DNA of 25,086 nt, taken from the NCBI GenBank assembly GCA_036506495.1, contig DASXRQ010000235.1, positions 1 through 25,086 of the forward strand. Reading direction: 5' to 3'. Numbering within the stretch: the stretch's first letter is position 1; each line of letters begins with the position of its first letter. Position numbers and translations under genes: made by a program. Under the pieces are notes generated by a model. It searched no databases. It was not told where the DNA came from and worked only from the letters and a program-made list of their open reading frames with translations. Positions 10,507 through 17,810 of this stretch are shown in pieces. This DNA comes from DASXRC01 sp036506495 (GTDB lineage Bacteria > Actinomycetota > Actinomycetes > Mycobacteriales > Micromonosporaceae).

Positions 10507-10983
10507 TCATCGGGCCGCGAGCCGGCCCGGGCGGCGTTGGCCGCGGGTAGCGACCCACACGCCCGCACCGGCTGCGGCGGCCACCGGCCACTCCAGAATC
10601 CCAGCGATGGCCAGGGCGCCGAGGCCCCCGTAATACAGCAGCCGGTCCGCGGGCGGCAGGAAGGATCGCACCGTCCGGGCTGTCCACCTCGTCTGCTGCG
10701 CCACCGCTCCAGCGCCTGGGAGGCGGGCGACGGAAACCGGAACCCGAACCCCCACGAACGGCAACGTCACTCCGCTCGAGCCGACACTTTCGTTTCCGGC
10801 CGGCGGCGCGACCGTTCTGGTGGCCGGCGTCGCCCGCTTGCGCGGACGCGGCTGGGTCGTCGCCGCGCTGCCGCGCTCGCGACGGGTCCCGGCACCACGG
10901 GCAGAACCGCGAGTCGACGTGGCAGACGAGGTTCGCTTCGACGGCGTACGACGAGCCGTGGCCCGCCCCTCCGGTGTTGGCAT
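10507..10983 (-). CDS. Small basic-tail membrane-hairpin protein A, upstream partner of the P-type ATPase
   Basis: 158-residue protein of unknown function, first gene of the ATPase operon. Its stop is 26 bp before the ATPase GTG start. The first 80 residues are Arg/Thr/Ser/Ala rich (TARRTPSKRTSSATSTRG and similar) and look disordered. The C-terminal third has FLPPADRLLYYGG, then one hydrophobic hairpin with GILEWPVAAAAGAGVWVA, then a basic end. The pattern repeats in the protein encoded just downstream of the ATPase. The ATG at 10983 is preferred; an in-frame GTG at 11007 would add 8 residues. Neither has a strong ribosome site. The divergent small gene at 11152 means the operon promoter should lie in 10984-11151. 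No match to a named family comes to mind. Confidence 0.7.
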   Translation of the reverse strand: MPTPEGRATARRTPSKRTSSATSTRGSARGAGTRRERGSAATTQPRPRKRATPATRTVAPPAGNESVGSSGVTLPFVGVRVPVSVARLPGAGAVAQQTRWTARTVRSFLPPADRLLYYGGLGALAIAGILEWPVAAAAGAGVWVATRGQRRPGRLAAR

Positions 10984-11151
10984 CCCAATCACACCCTTGG
11001 TCGGCACGCCCGAGGCGAGCGGCCGACGCTACAGTTGTCCAAGATCCCCATCCATTCTTCCGCCGCTGCAACAGGTGAGGGGCCCGAACACGGAGATTCA
11101 GGCACGGCACGGCTCCGGCCAACTCTGTTCGAACGGCCGTACGATAACGCG

Positions 11152-11460
11152 ATGGGGGGCGTCGAGCGTGGCGAGCCGGTCGACCTATCCAAGGTCGGCC
11201 ACGAATGCCGCGCCCGGTGGCGCACCGGCACGGAAGGCACGTGGCGGCAGGTGGACATCGCCGCCGGCCAGCTCGACGACGGCCGCTGGTACGTCGCACG
11301 TGTCGGGCAGGTCCACGGCCGGCCCCGCTCCTACTCGAACAAGGCAGTCGCCTGGCAGATCGTTCAGCAACTTATGGCCGCGGAGCCGGACGCGCGGTGG
11401 CGGCGGGTGCCCTGCTATCCGAGCGAGCCGGTCCTACGGTCCGCCAAGCAGCGCGACTGA
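11152..11460 (+). CDS. Conserved-looking hypothetical protein, 102 aa
   Basis: Soluble small protein that I do not recognise. It has a WR/W-rich core (RARWRTGTEGTWRQVD...DDGRWYVARVGQ) and a C-terminal helix (NKAVAWQIVQQLMAAEP), no signal peptide and no membrane segment. The ATG at 11152 sits after the sequence CGATAACGCG; no clear ribosome site is visible, so the mRNA may have a very short leader. Much longer upstream in-frame reading (from 10270) runs antisense to the ATPase operon and is rejected. It is divergent from the ATPase operon and is the last ordinary gene before the first long direct repeat. Confidence 0.55.
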   Translation: MGGVERGEPVDLSKVGHECRARWRTGTEGTWRQVDIAAGQLDDGRWYVARVGQVHGRPRSYSNKAVAWQIVQQLMAAEPDARWRRVPCYPSEPVLRSAKQRD

Positions 11461-11788
11461 GGTTCGGGCCCGCCGAGCCGAGACCACCGGCCCGGCACGG
11501 ACCGGCAGCGCTGGATGTTCGACAGCGACGACGGCAACCCGCCGCACCAGAACAGGGTCGGCTGCTGGTGGCGCACGACCAGGACCGCGGCGGGAGTCGC
11601 CAGGATGAACTGTACGACCTTCGCCCCCTGCGGACATACGCGCATCTGTGGCCGTAGGCGGAGGACCGCACCCGTCAGAAGGCGGCAAGCCCCGACCGCG
11701 GCAACGTTGGCGAGCGTTGGCCGTTCTGCGGATTCTGTGCGGACGGCGGAGGCGTGACAAGCCCTGTGACCTCCGCGTACGCGGCCGG
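11461..11788. other. Gap without a convincing gene
   Basis: Between the 102-aa gene and the first long repeat. An open frame at 11515-11757 on the plus strand (80 codons) starts with ATG but lacks a ribosome site and gives a Thr/Arg-rich sequence resembling no family I know. I see no RNA gene or hairpin terminator here. Confidence 0.4.
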
Positions 11789-12080
11789 CCTAGACGTTGA
11801 AGCGGAACTCAGGTGTCGGCTTCGCCAACCTGGCGCATTACCCGTTGGTACTGGTCTGTCGGCGACGCGCTCTTCGTCTCGCGTTGGTGACGGCCGACCA
11901 ACGAGCCTTCACGCCGTCTTGTGCCCCTTGTGTGCCCCACACTGCCCGGATCTGGCAAGCGTCCGTCCTCGCGTTCCTGTACTGGTCGCAGGCGTCGTTC
12001 GTGTGCGTCAGTGTCCGGTGTTTTCCGCCGTCTTGGCTACTTGCTTGGCTGCTCTCGGCAGTGGATCACCGGGCTCCCGG
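11789..12080 (-). repeat. Long direct repeat, copy A, ending in a YchF-like 3' end
   Basis: About 290 bp that recur in the same orientation at 23553-23836, with about 30 mismatches and a short indel by eye. Read on the minus strand, it starts with the last codons of a frame ending AKQVAKTAENTGH-stop (stop near 12008), continues through about 215 bp with no shared frame, and ends with GAG TTC CGC TTC AAC GTC TAG (EFRFNV-stop), which finishes 2 bp inside the repeat edge. EFRFNV-stop is the terminus I recall for actinobacterial YchF GTPases. An arrangement of integrase end, recombination arm and target-gene 3' end would fit one end of an integrated element; that is inference. Confidence 0.75.
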
Positions 12081-12274
12081 GTCGGCGTCGACGCTCGCTG
12101 GGTTATGAGGAGATCGGGTCGCGTTCCAGACGCACCGTGACGTCGTTCCGGCCCAATCCTGCATGTCTCGTTCTTGAGCTCGTTCTCAACCTCGCCTGCT
12201 GGCATGGCCGGGCTCAAGTCAGCTCCTGTACAGTGACAATCGAGGCGGCAAGTCGCTGGCAGGAGATCTCGATT

Positions 12275-12499
12275 GTGGTGACGAACCCATCGCCGGATCC
12301 GAATACCCCCGCACCGGGCGAGCGGCGGCCGGTGGCCATGACTCCCTACGCGATCGCGGTCGCCTTGTTCGCCGCCTTCGTGGTGGGCGGCATCCTCGCG
12401 AGGGTCGTGCCACTGTGGCTGGTCGCTGTGCTGGGTCTCGTGGTGGGGGGCGCCGTCTTCGCTTTCGTGGACCGCTACCCGCGCCTGCCCCGGCGCTAG
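12275..12499 (+). CDS. Small membrane protein, two transmembrane segments
   Basis: 74-residue protein. A Pro-rich polar N-terminus (TNPSPDPNTPAPGERRP) is followed by two hydrophobic helices (TPYAIAVALFAAFVVGGI and VPLWLVAVLGLVVGGAVFAF) and a short basic tail. The GTG at 12275 is preferred because AGGAG lies at 12261-12265, 9 nt upstream; the next codon but none (12278) is also GTG. Longer frames reaching 11921 would include the long repeat and are not credible. Function is unknown. It is the first gene inside the repeat-bounded segment and resembles the other small membrane proteins there in size, not in sequence. Confidence 0.6.
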   Translation: MVTNPSPDPNTPAPGERRPVAMTPYAIAVALFAAFVVGGILARVVPLWLVAVLGLVVGGAVFAFVDRYPRLPRR

Positions 12500-12767
12500 T
12501 AGGGCGGTAGCTTCCGACGCTAAGACCTCGGAGCACATCACGATCGTCATCCTCGGGCTGATAGTCCAGCCCGGGATCGTTATGTAGACGATCGGCGATG
12601 GATCGGCGACTGCGGCCGTGAGCCTTTGTCAGTAACGGCTGTGACGTGGTGTGATCATGTTTGTTCGTCCGTGTTCGATGTGGAGAAGGGCGAGGGCTGC
12701 GGCGACGATCCGGCCGATCGTGCAGGAGTCGAGGCTGGCGTGTCGTGGGCACGGGCTGCGGGGTGAA
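12500..12767. other. Gene-poor gap with short gene remnants
   Basis: Bases 12542-12562 repeat the first codons of the membrane gene at 13608 with two mismatches and, in frame, read TIVILGLIV against MIVILGLII, so this may be the decayed 5' end of a paralogue. On the minus strand, a frame ending at 12629 reads TIGRIVAAALALLHIEHGR near its end, which looks like a protein C-terminus that I cannot place (a transposase end is possible). No complete gene is seen. Confidence 0.35.
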
Positions 12768-13475
12768 TCACTCGGTCTGGGGGACAAGTGTGGTTGTCAG
12801 TCCGGTGAGGAGGATGTCGAGGCCGCGTTCGAGTTCGGTGGCGCCGTCGTGGGAGGCCAGGACTGGGGCGAGGCTGCGTAGTAGGGGGAATTCGCCGATC
12901 GGTAGCCGGTGTAGGCCCAGCCGCAGCAGGTCGTCGGTCTCGTCGGGGTTTTCGACGAGTTGTTGTAGCTCGTTGAGCATGTGGCCGTGCAGGAACCCGA
13001 ACAGGGCTCGGTAGATGTGCAGGGCGTCGGGTCCGCTGAATCCGGCGCGGGTGAGCAGTGTGAGGACGTCTTCGAGTGGGCGCAGGGTGCCTTGCGGGCG
13101 GAGCGCGAGCGGGGTAGCCACGGGCCGGGTGACCAGCAGCGGCACGACGTGCGGGTGGGCCAGCGCCAGCCGGCGGTAGTCGCGGGCGACGGTGCGCAAC
13201 TGGGCGGCCCAGTCGCGGTCGGTGCAGTCCACCTTGAGCTGGGCGAGCACGGTCTCAGCGACGCCGTCGAGCAGGGCCGCCTTGTTCGGCGCGTGCCGGT
13301 AAAGGATCATCGGGTCTCGGCCCAGGGCGCGGGCGAGGCGGCGCATGGACAACGCGTCGACCCCGTCGCGGTCGATGATCTCCAACGCGGCGGCCAGCAC
13401 CACATCCCGGGTGATCTTGCCTGTCCCGTTGGCGGCGGCGTCATCGACGGCGCGGTCGGCCGGCGGTGGGGTCAT
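12768..13475 (-). CDS. TetR/AcrR-family transcriptional regulator with TetR_C-type ligand domain
   Basis: 235-residue one-component repressor. The N-terminal helix-turn-helix is clear: ITRDVVLAAALEIIDRDGVDALSMRRLARALGRDPMILYRHAPNKAALLDGV, the pattern of the TetR(D)-like subgroup. The remainder, all helical (about residues 80-230), fits the tetracyclin-repressor-like C-terminal domain, which binds a small molecule. The ATG at 13475 follows GAAGGTGG about 10 nt upstream and is chosen over an in-frame start at 13529, which would run into the divergent promoter region. It is transcribed away from the membrane protein gene at 13608, with two palindromic boxes between them, so autoregulation and control of that gene are likely. 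The ligand is unknown. Confidence 0.9.
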   Translation of the reverse strand: MTPPPADRAVDDAAANGTGKITRDVVLAAALEIIDRDGVDALSMRRLARALGRDPMILYRHAPNKAALLDGVAETVLAQLKVDCTDRDWAAQLRTVARDYRRLALAHPHVVPLLVTRPVATPLALRPQGTLRPLEDVLTLLTRAGFSGPDALHIYRALFGFLHGHMLNELQQLVENPDETDDLLRLGLHRLPIGEFPLLRSLAPVLASHDGATELERGLDILLTGLTTTLVPQTE

Positions 13476-13530
13476 CGCAGCGCCACCTTCTCTCGTGTAT
13501 TTGAGGCCACGGTCACCGCGCTGGCACACG

Positions 13531-13596
13531 TGTAGACCTACGATGTTGACATCACTCTAGCTGCGGCGTTGACTGTAGGTCTACAACGTTGACGTC
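13531..13596. promoter_or_regulatory. Divergent promoter/operator region with paired palindromes
   Basis: Two boxes, TGTAGACCTACG (13531-13542) and TGTAGGTCTACA (13574-13585), are near-perfect palindromes 43 bp apart, about four helical turns. Each is followed by a second palindrome: GATGTTGACATC (13542-13553) and AACGTTGACGTC (13585-13596). Together they form a duplicated compound operator between the TetR gene and the gene at 13608. The right copy ends one base before the likely ribosome site (TGGAG, 13597-13601), so bound repressor would block that gene. TetR binding is inferred from position. Confidence 0.6.
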
Positions 13597-13607
13597 TGGA
13601 GTGTGTC

Positions 13608-14138
13608 ATGATCGTCATCCTTGGGCTCATCATCCTGCTCGCCGCCGTGATCGTCGGCGTGGCCGGTGTTCTCGGCAACGGTGGCGGCGCGCATGCGCTC
13701 ACCGACGGGTTCGCGGTATTCGGCTACCACGTGACCGGCTCCACCGGCACGCTGTTCCTCTACGGCATCGTGGTCGGGGCGGTCGCCCTGTTTGGGTTGA
13801 GCCTGCTGCTGGCCGGCGCGCGCCGCACCTCCCGCCGCGGCAGCGCGGCACGCCGCGGGCTCAAGCAGTCCCGCCGCGAGACCGCCGCTGCCAGCCAGGC
13901 TCGCGACGACCTCATCGACGAGCGCGAGACCGCCCGCGCCGACACGGCGGGCGCGCCGGGGAACGGCACGCCCGGCGGCGACCGCCATCTCAACCCCGAC
14001 GACGACGCTCGCCGGAGCAGGCTGCACCTGCCCGGGCGCCGATCCGCTCCCCCGCAGGCCGCCGCCACACACCCAGAGACGCTGACCGGCCAGCCCGCCC
14101 CCGATCTCCCTGCCGATCCGCCCGCTCGCGCAGAATGA
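13608..14138 (+). CDS. Small membrane protein with two TM segments and a long charged tail
   Basis: 176-residue protein likely controlled by the divergent TetR regulator. Residues 1-24 are a first membrane helix (MIVILGLIILLAAVIVGVAG), residues 25-47 a short loop with the motif FAVFGYHVTGSTGTLF, and residues 48-70 a second helix. The rest is cytoplasmic, first basic (ARRTSRRGSAARRGLKQSRRE), then Pro/Asp rich and probably disordered. The FGYHVTGSTG motif recurs, as I recall, in actinobacterial hypothetical proteins. The ATG at 13608 has TGGAG 7 nt upstream. Function is unknown; a membrane-stress role would fit the neighbours. The tail may have been extended or scrambled, since its composition drifts after residue 110. 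Confidence 0.75.
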   Translation: MIVILGLIILLAAVIVGVAGVLGNGGGAHALTDGFAVFGYHVTGSTGTLFLYGIVVGAVALFGLSLLLAGARRTSRRGSAARRGLKQSRRETAAASQARDDLIDERETARADTAGAPGNGTPGGDRHLNPDDDARRSRLHLPGRRSAPPQAAATHPETLTGQPAPDLPADPPARAE

Positions 14139-14681
14139 CTCTCACGAAAGGTAGCAACCCCGTATCGCCAAGAAGATCGTTGACCACGGCCGCTGGCACG
14201 TGCAGGCGGTCCATGGGCGGCGCCAAGACTGCCGGCCGCGTCACCGCCGGGCCCCGGAGATTTTCGAGGGGCCGGTGTTGGTGACGGTGGTGTAGTCGGT
14301 GACGGCGGCGGCCAGCCGGCCACCATCGGCCGGGTCGTAGCGCGTGCCGGACCGAACCAGATGATCGAGCCATGCGACCCGACGCCTAGCGCGCACGAAG
14401 CCCCGCCGACATCCGCTGCACCACCCCGGATCCGGTCATCCCGCCAGCGGTAACCGTTACCAACGGTCGGCACGCGCCTGCCCGGTGGCGCCGGAGCCGG
14501 CGGAAATCTGAGGCTCCTATCAGGACCCGGTGGCGAGTAGCCTTCGGGGTGACACCGCCGCACGACGTACGCAATTCGTCGAGCCGGCAATCCCCCACGC
14601 GGGTTGTTGCCTCAACGGCCCGGGCCCGGCCCCCGCCCGCTTACCAAGCGATTCCGCAAGTAGTTTGGCCGGAGGAACCCA
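14139..14681. other. 543-bp gap containing gene debris
   Basis: No complete gene. A plus-strand frame from 14162 reads IAKKIVDHGRWHVQAVHGRR and then degenerates; it lacks a start codon and is preceded by GAAAGG, so it may be a broken small gene. Bases 14292-14396 on the minus strand are a YihY fragment (separate entry). The stretch 14400-14660 shows nothing I recognise; the STAS gene promoter must lie near its right end. Confidence 0.45.
14292..14396 (-). pseudogene. Fragment of a YihY/BrkB-family gene
   Basis: Minus-strand codons read RARRRVAWLDHLVRSG then TRYDPADGGRLAAAVTDY. This matches residues about 17-50 of the intact YihY-family protein at 17811 (RARRRFGWLDHLVRAA then VRYDQADGGRLAAAVTYY) with only a few substitutions. 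Homology stops after AVTDY, where the frame runs into unrelated codons, so only the first membrane-proximal region survives. The fragment is in the opposite orientation to the intact gene, 3.5 kb away. It is a relic of a duplication or of a second YihY gene, not a functional product. Confidence 0.75.
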
Positions 14682-15107
14682 ATGTCCAAGCTTTCGCCCG
14701 TGACCGCGTTGACCCAGCTACACATCGACACAAGCCGTCCGTCGCCGGCCACCACGCGGGTCGCTGTGGCCGGAGAGGTCGACCTGGCCACCGCATCAGT
14801 TCTGCGCGACCGGCTACTCGAGGTGTTGCGCGATCAGCGTCCCGCCGTCCTCGACGTCGACCTCGCCGAGGTGACCTTCTTGGATTGCACCGGAATCACC
14901 GCGCTCGTCGACGTACGCAACGCCGCCGTGCAAACCGGATACCAGATCCGGGTCAGCCACCTCCGACCCATCGTCCGCCGAGTACTGGACCTGACCGGGT
15001 TGCTCGCCGTCCTCACCGCGCCGAGCAACGAACCCACCACCTCGCCGGTGAGTAGACCAAGCCGCGCGACCATGGCAGCGCCACCCGGACTGACGGTTGC
15101 CGCCTGA
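14682..15107 (+). CDS. STAS-domain anti-sigma-factor antagonist
   Basis: 141-residue cytoplasmic protein of the SpoIIAA/RsbV family, which binds anti-sigma kinases and so releases a SigB/SigF-type sigma factor. The STAS fold covers residues 10-110: TTRVAVAGEVDLATASVLRDRL is the first strand-helix unit and AEVTFLDCTGITALV the phosphorylation loop, where the usual DSSG is DCTG, leaving Thr as the likely phosphoacceptor. The C-terminal 30 residues are a polar Pro/Thr/Ser tail beyond the domain. The ATG at 14682 has GGAGGA at 14671-14676. No anti-sigma kinase gene is adjacent. A SigB/SigF-family sigma factor is encoded 4.6 kb away (19325), a plausible but unproven partner. It converges on the LapA-like gene with 13 bp between stops. 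Confidence 0.87.
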   Translation: MSKLSPVTALTQLHIDTSRPSPATTRVAVAGEVDLATASVLRDRLLEVLRDQRPAVLDVDLAEVTFLDCTGITALVDVRNAAVQTGYQIRVSHLRPIVRRVLDLTGLLAVLTAPSNEPTTSPVSRPSRATMAAPPGLTVAA

Positions 15108-15120
15108 CCCGAGCCTCAAG

Positions 15121-15507
15121 TCACCCTTGATGGGCCGCCTCGGGCCGTTGGTCGCGGCGCCGGCGAGCCAGCCGACGCAACTGCGTGATGCGGGCCGTCC
15201 CGAACACCATCGCCAGAATGGCCGAGCCGACCGCAGCGATCAGTAGCGCCAGGGCCAACGGCAACGTACCGTGCATCCACAGGAAGGTGACCTCCACACT
15301 GCGGGTGTTCTGCAGCATGAACACGATCAACGCCACCAGGGTCAGTGCAGCGGCGCAGATACCCACCCAGGCAGCACTCCACCGGGTGCGCGGCACCGCG
15401 GGCCGGCGTGGGGCAATCGGCGCCTCCGGCACAACCGGGGGTTCCTGCACCGGTGCATCACCATCGGGTGGCGCGGAATCGCCGCGATCGGGCTGTAGTA
15501 CGGACAT
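15121..15507 (-). CDS. LapA-domain (DUF1049) membrane protein
   Basis: 128-residue inner-membrane protein. Residues 1-40 are acidic and Pro-rich (PPVVPEAPIAPRRPAVP). Two membrane helices follow (AAWVGICAAALTLVALIVFML and LPLALALLIAAVGSAILAMVF), joined by the family signature QNTRSVEVTFLWMHGTLPLALALL. A basic tail (ARITQLRRLARRRRDQR) is cytoplasmic. In Gram-negatives LapA helps control lipopolysaccharide assembly; in actinobacteria the role is unknown. The ATG at 15507 is chosen, with AAGGGTGG about 10 nt upstream; an adjacent GTG at 15510 is the alternative. Confidence 0.85.
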   Translation of the reverse strand: MSVLQPDRGDSAPPDGDAPVQEPPVVPEAPIAPRRPAVPRTRWSAAWVGICAAALTLVALIVFMLQNTRSVEVTFLWMHGTLPLALALLIAAVGSAILAMVFGTARITQLRRLARRRRDQRPEAAHQG

Positions 15508-15662
15508 CACACACCACCCTTGATCTCGCCGCCTGCGGGCCAGTCGTCGGGGACGCCTACGTCGTCAAACCCTGTGTCTACCAGGGTAACGCCGGTCAAC
15601 TGCCGGCACATCAGGTGCACTTGCCTCGCTGCGGGACCGTCGGCGCTCTTGAACATGACAAG

Positions 15663-15830
15663 ATCAAGGAAGTCGCGCTGCCGGAGTCGATGAAGCGGTC
15701 GATGTCCCGCCAGGCTGAGGCGGAACTGGAACGGCGGGACCGCGTCATCACGGCCGAGGGCGAGCTGCAAGCGTCCCAGAAGCTGGCCCGGGCCGCGGCC
15801 GTCGTGGCCGACACCCCGGCGGCGCTGCAG
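15663..15830 (+). pseudogene. Fragment of a stomatin/SPFH (band 7) gene
   Basis: 56 in-frame codons read IKEVALPESMKRSMSRQAEA, then ELERRDRVITAEGELQASQK and LARAAAVVADTPAALQ. This is the C-terminal part of the slipin/stomatin SPFH domain and its following coiled coil, where the family has RQAEAERERRAKVIxAEGE and PAALQLR. The N-terminal membrane anchor and most of the SPFH domain are absent upstream, where the frame (from about 15511) reads unrelated residues, and the usual LRYLQTL continuation is missing. The open frame continues into a hydrophobic stretch (15882-16100), so a chimeric reading frame is possible, but it has no start codon with a ribosome site. Confidence 0.7.
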
Positions 15831-15881
15831 CCGGTTTGGAGATCGCGGCGGGCGGGGCTGCTCGCGACGACCCTGTTGCTG

Positions 15882-16100
15882 ATGGTCCGCGGACGTGGGC
15901 CGGTCGAGGACGAGCACCGCGTCATCTCTTTCGCCGCGGTGGTCCTGGGCCTCACCGCCGCCGGTATCTTCATCGCGGCCGGGCTCTCGTGCGCGTTCTC
16001 TGTCCTCGGCGGCCTGCGTTGGGTCGTGTCCGCAACGACCATTGCCTTCGTCGTGGGGCTTGTGAAGGCCTGCGTCGATCTCGTGGAAGTTCTTCGCTGA
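15882..16100 (+). CDS. Possible small membrane protein following the SPFH fragment
   Basis: 72 codons from the ATG at 15882 give a polar start (VRGRGPVEDEHR) and two hydrophobic segments (ISFAAVVLGLTAAGIFIAAG and LRWVVSATTIAFVVGLVKAC), ending VDLVEVLR. No ribosome binding site is visible before 15882 and the frame is continuous with the upstream stomatin fragment. It may be an independent small membrane gene with another start, or the tail of a decayed fusion. I do not recognise a family. Confidence 0.4.
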   Translation: MVRGRGPVEDEHRVISFAAVVLGLTAAGIFIAAGLSCAFSVLGGLRWVVSATTIAFVVGLVKACVDLVEVLR

Positions 16101-16328
16101 TCCCATTAACCCTACGATCAAACGGCAGGGCAGGCTGTCCGGCGTCGTGGGTTTCGGTCGTGCGGCCGAGGCCGTCGCACCTTTAGGTCACGATCTGCCG
16201 CGCCCGTCGGTGCCGGTGAGGAGTTGGCCAGCGTTGTCGTACGCGCTACGGCGGGGGCCGGCGTCCCCCGCCACGCCAGGCCGCATGTCCACAGCCTGGT
16301 CCGGGATGGTGGTGGCGGCGGTGCCGGG

Positions 16329-17399
16329 TCAGCCGGCCGGGCTGGCGCGCAGCGGTCGGCCGACGTCGTGTAGGTGGCGCAGGGCCTGGCCGTAGGAGCG
16401 CAGCAGGGTGGTCTCGCAGTAGGCGAGGCCGTGCTGGTGGCAGAACTGCCTGACTAGCGTCTGCGACCGGCGCAGGTTGGGTCGGGGCATGCTGGGGAAT
16501 AGGTGATGCTCGATCTGGTAGTTCAGCCCGCCCAGAGCGAAGTCGACCAGCCAACCGCCGCGCACGTTGCGGGAGGTGAGCACCTGCCGGCGCAGGAAGT
16601 CGCTCTGGTCGTTGGCGGCCAGCATCGGCATGCCCTTGTGGTTGGGCGCGAACGAGCAGCCCAGGTAGAGGCCGAACAGCGCCTGCTGGACGACGATGAA
16701 CACCGCCGCCTTTAGGGGTGAGAGTACGAGCAGCACGGCGGCCAGGTAGCCGGCCGTGTGCAGCCCGAGCATCAACGCCTCCCACGAGCGGTGGCGCAGC
16801 CCGCGACCTGCCACCGCCCGCACACTGGATACGTGCAGCTGCACGGCCTCCAACAGCAGCAGCGGGAAGAACGCGTACCGCTGGTGGCGGGCGATGAGCC
16901 GGCTCAGCCGGCCTCGCTTAGCGCGGGCCTGCCCGGCGGTGAACGCCAACACGCCAACGCCGACGTCCGGATCCTTGCCCTCGGTGTTGGGGTGGGCGTG
17001 GTGGCGGTTGTGCTTGTCGACCCACCAGCCGTAGCTCAACCCGATGGCCAGGTTGCCGTGTACGAGGCCGACCAGGTAATTAGCCCGCTTGGAGCGGAAG
17101 ATCTGCCGGTGTCCGGCGTCGTGGCCGATGAACCCGAGCTGGGTGAATACCACGGCCAGGAACGCGGCGACGGCCAGCTGCCACCACGACTCACCCAGCA
17201 GCACGAAGCCGGCCCAGCCGGCGGCGAATAGCCCACCGGTCACCGCGATCTTCGTCAGGTAGTAGCCGCGGCGTCGCTCCAGCAGGCCGGCGGCCTTGAC
17301 CCGGCGCATCAGCTCGGCGAAGTCGCTGCCGCGGGCCGTTGCACGCTCGGCCGTGCTGCCACGTTCGGGTTGGAGAGTACGAGGGAGGGGTGCCGCCAC
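16329..17399 (-). CDS. Membrane fatty acid desaturase
   Basis: 356-residue di-iron integral membrane enzyme that puts a double bond into acyl chains, adjusting membrane fluidity. All three histidine boxes are present: HDAGH (93-97), HNRHH (130-134) and QIEHH (295-299, in GGLNYQIEHHLFPSMP). The Q-x-x-HH third box is the kind found in front-end (delta-6-like) desaturases and many actinobacterial linoleoyl-CoA desaturase-like proteins; no cytochrome b5 domain is fused. Hydrophobic segments lie around 50-90, 175-190 and 205-250. The GTG at 17399 follows GGGAGGTC by 6 nt and fixes the start; a TTG at 17474 would add 25 unlikely residues. It stands alone. Electron donors (ferredoxin, flavodoxin reductase) are not encoded nearby. 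Regiospecificity cannot be read from sequence. Confidence 0.92.
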   Translation of the reverse strand: MAAPLPRTLQPERGSTAERATARGSDFAELMRRVKAAGLLERRRGYYLTKIAVTGGLFAAGWAGFVLLGESWWQLAVAAFLAVVFTQLGFIGHDAGHRQIFRSKRANYLVGLVHGNLAIGLSYGWWVDKHNRHHAHPNTEGKDPDVGVGVLAFTAGQARAKRGRLSRLIARHQRYAFFPLLLLEAVQLHVSSVRAVAGRGLRHRSWEALMLGLHTAGYLAAVLLVLSPLKAAVFIVVQQALFGLYLGCSFAPNHKGMPMLAANDQSDFLRRQVLTSRNVRGGWLVDFALGGLNYQIEHHLFPSMPRPNLRRSQTLVRQFCHQHGLAYCETTLLRSYGQALRHLHDVGRPLRASPAG

Positions 17400-17810
17400 G
17401 ATTGACCTCCCGGGTCCGCATCGTGATCCTGTTTTGTGATGCGTCGCCCCGGTCCGGGGGCCGACCGTTTGCAATTCCGCCGTCCACGCGAACAGATGGC
17501 CGGCTTGGAAACACTGGCCACGTTCAACATCAACGCTAACAGGGGGCGCCGACCAGCGCGAGTCAGCGAGCGGCCGAGTCGGTCGTGCCGCTTAGTCAGC
17601 CGAGCGCGCCCGACGCCGTGCGACGCGGTAGACCCAGCGGCATCGCGCCGCCCCGTTCCTGCGAACCAGCCGACGCTTCCGTGTCGGATTGGGCGATCCC
17701 TTGTGGACAACGACCGCTGCGCCGCAAGCGGCGGCTCCCCCGCGCTCCGGCCGCCCCGGGCGCACATGCCCGGTGCATAGCCAGAACGGCTGCCGGGTAA
17801 TGCTGCCGGC
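17400..17810. other. Divergent intergenic region, 411 bp
   Basis: Lies between the desaturase and YihY genes, which are transcribed away from each other, and must hold both promoters. No open frame here has a ribosome site and a credible protein. GGGTAA at 17795-17800, 10 bp before the YihY GTG, resembles a SigB/SigF -10 box but lacks a matching GTTT element at 12-17 bp. Confidence 0.4.

Noticed and set aside
11789..12080. Repeats as insertion sequence copies
   Set aside because: No terminal inverted repeats, no target-site duplication and no transposase frame; the two copies share one orientation and carry protein 3' ends.
17795..17800. GGGTAA as SigF-type -10 box for the YihY gene
   Set aside because: No GTTT-like element at 12-17 bp upstream, and it lies only 10 bp from the start codon.
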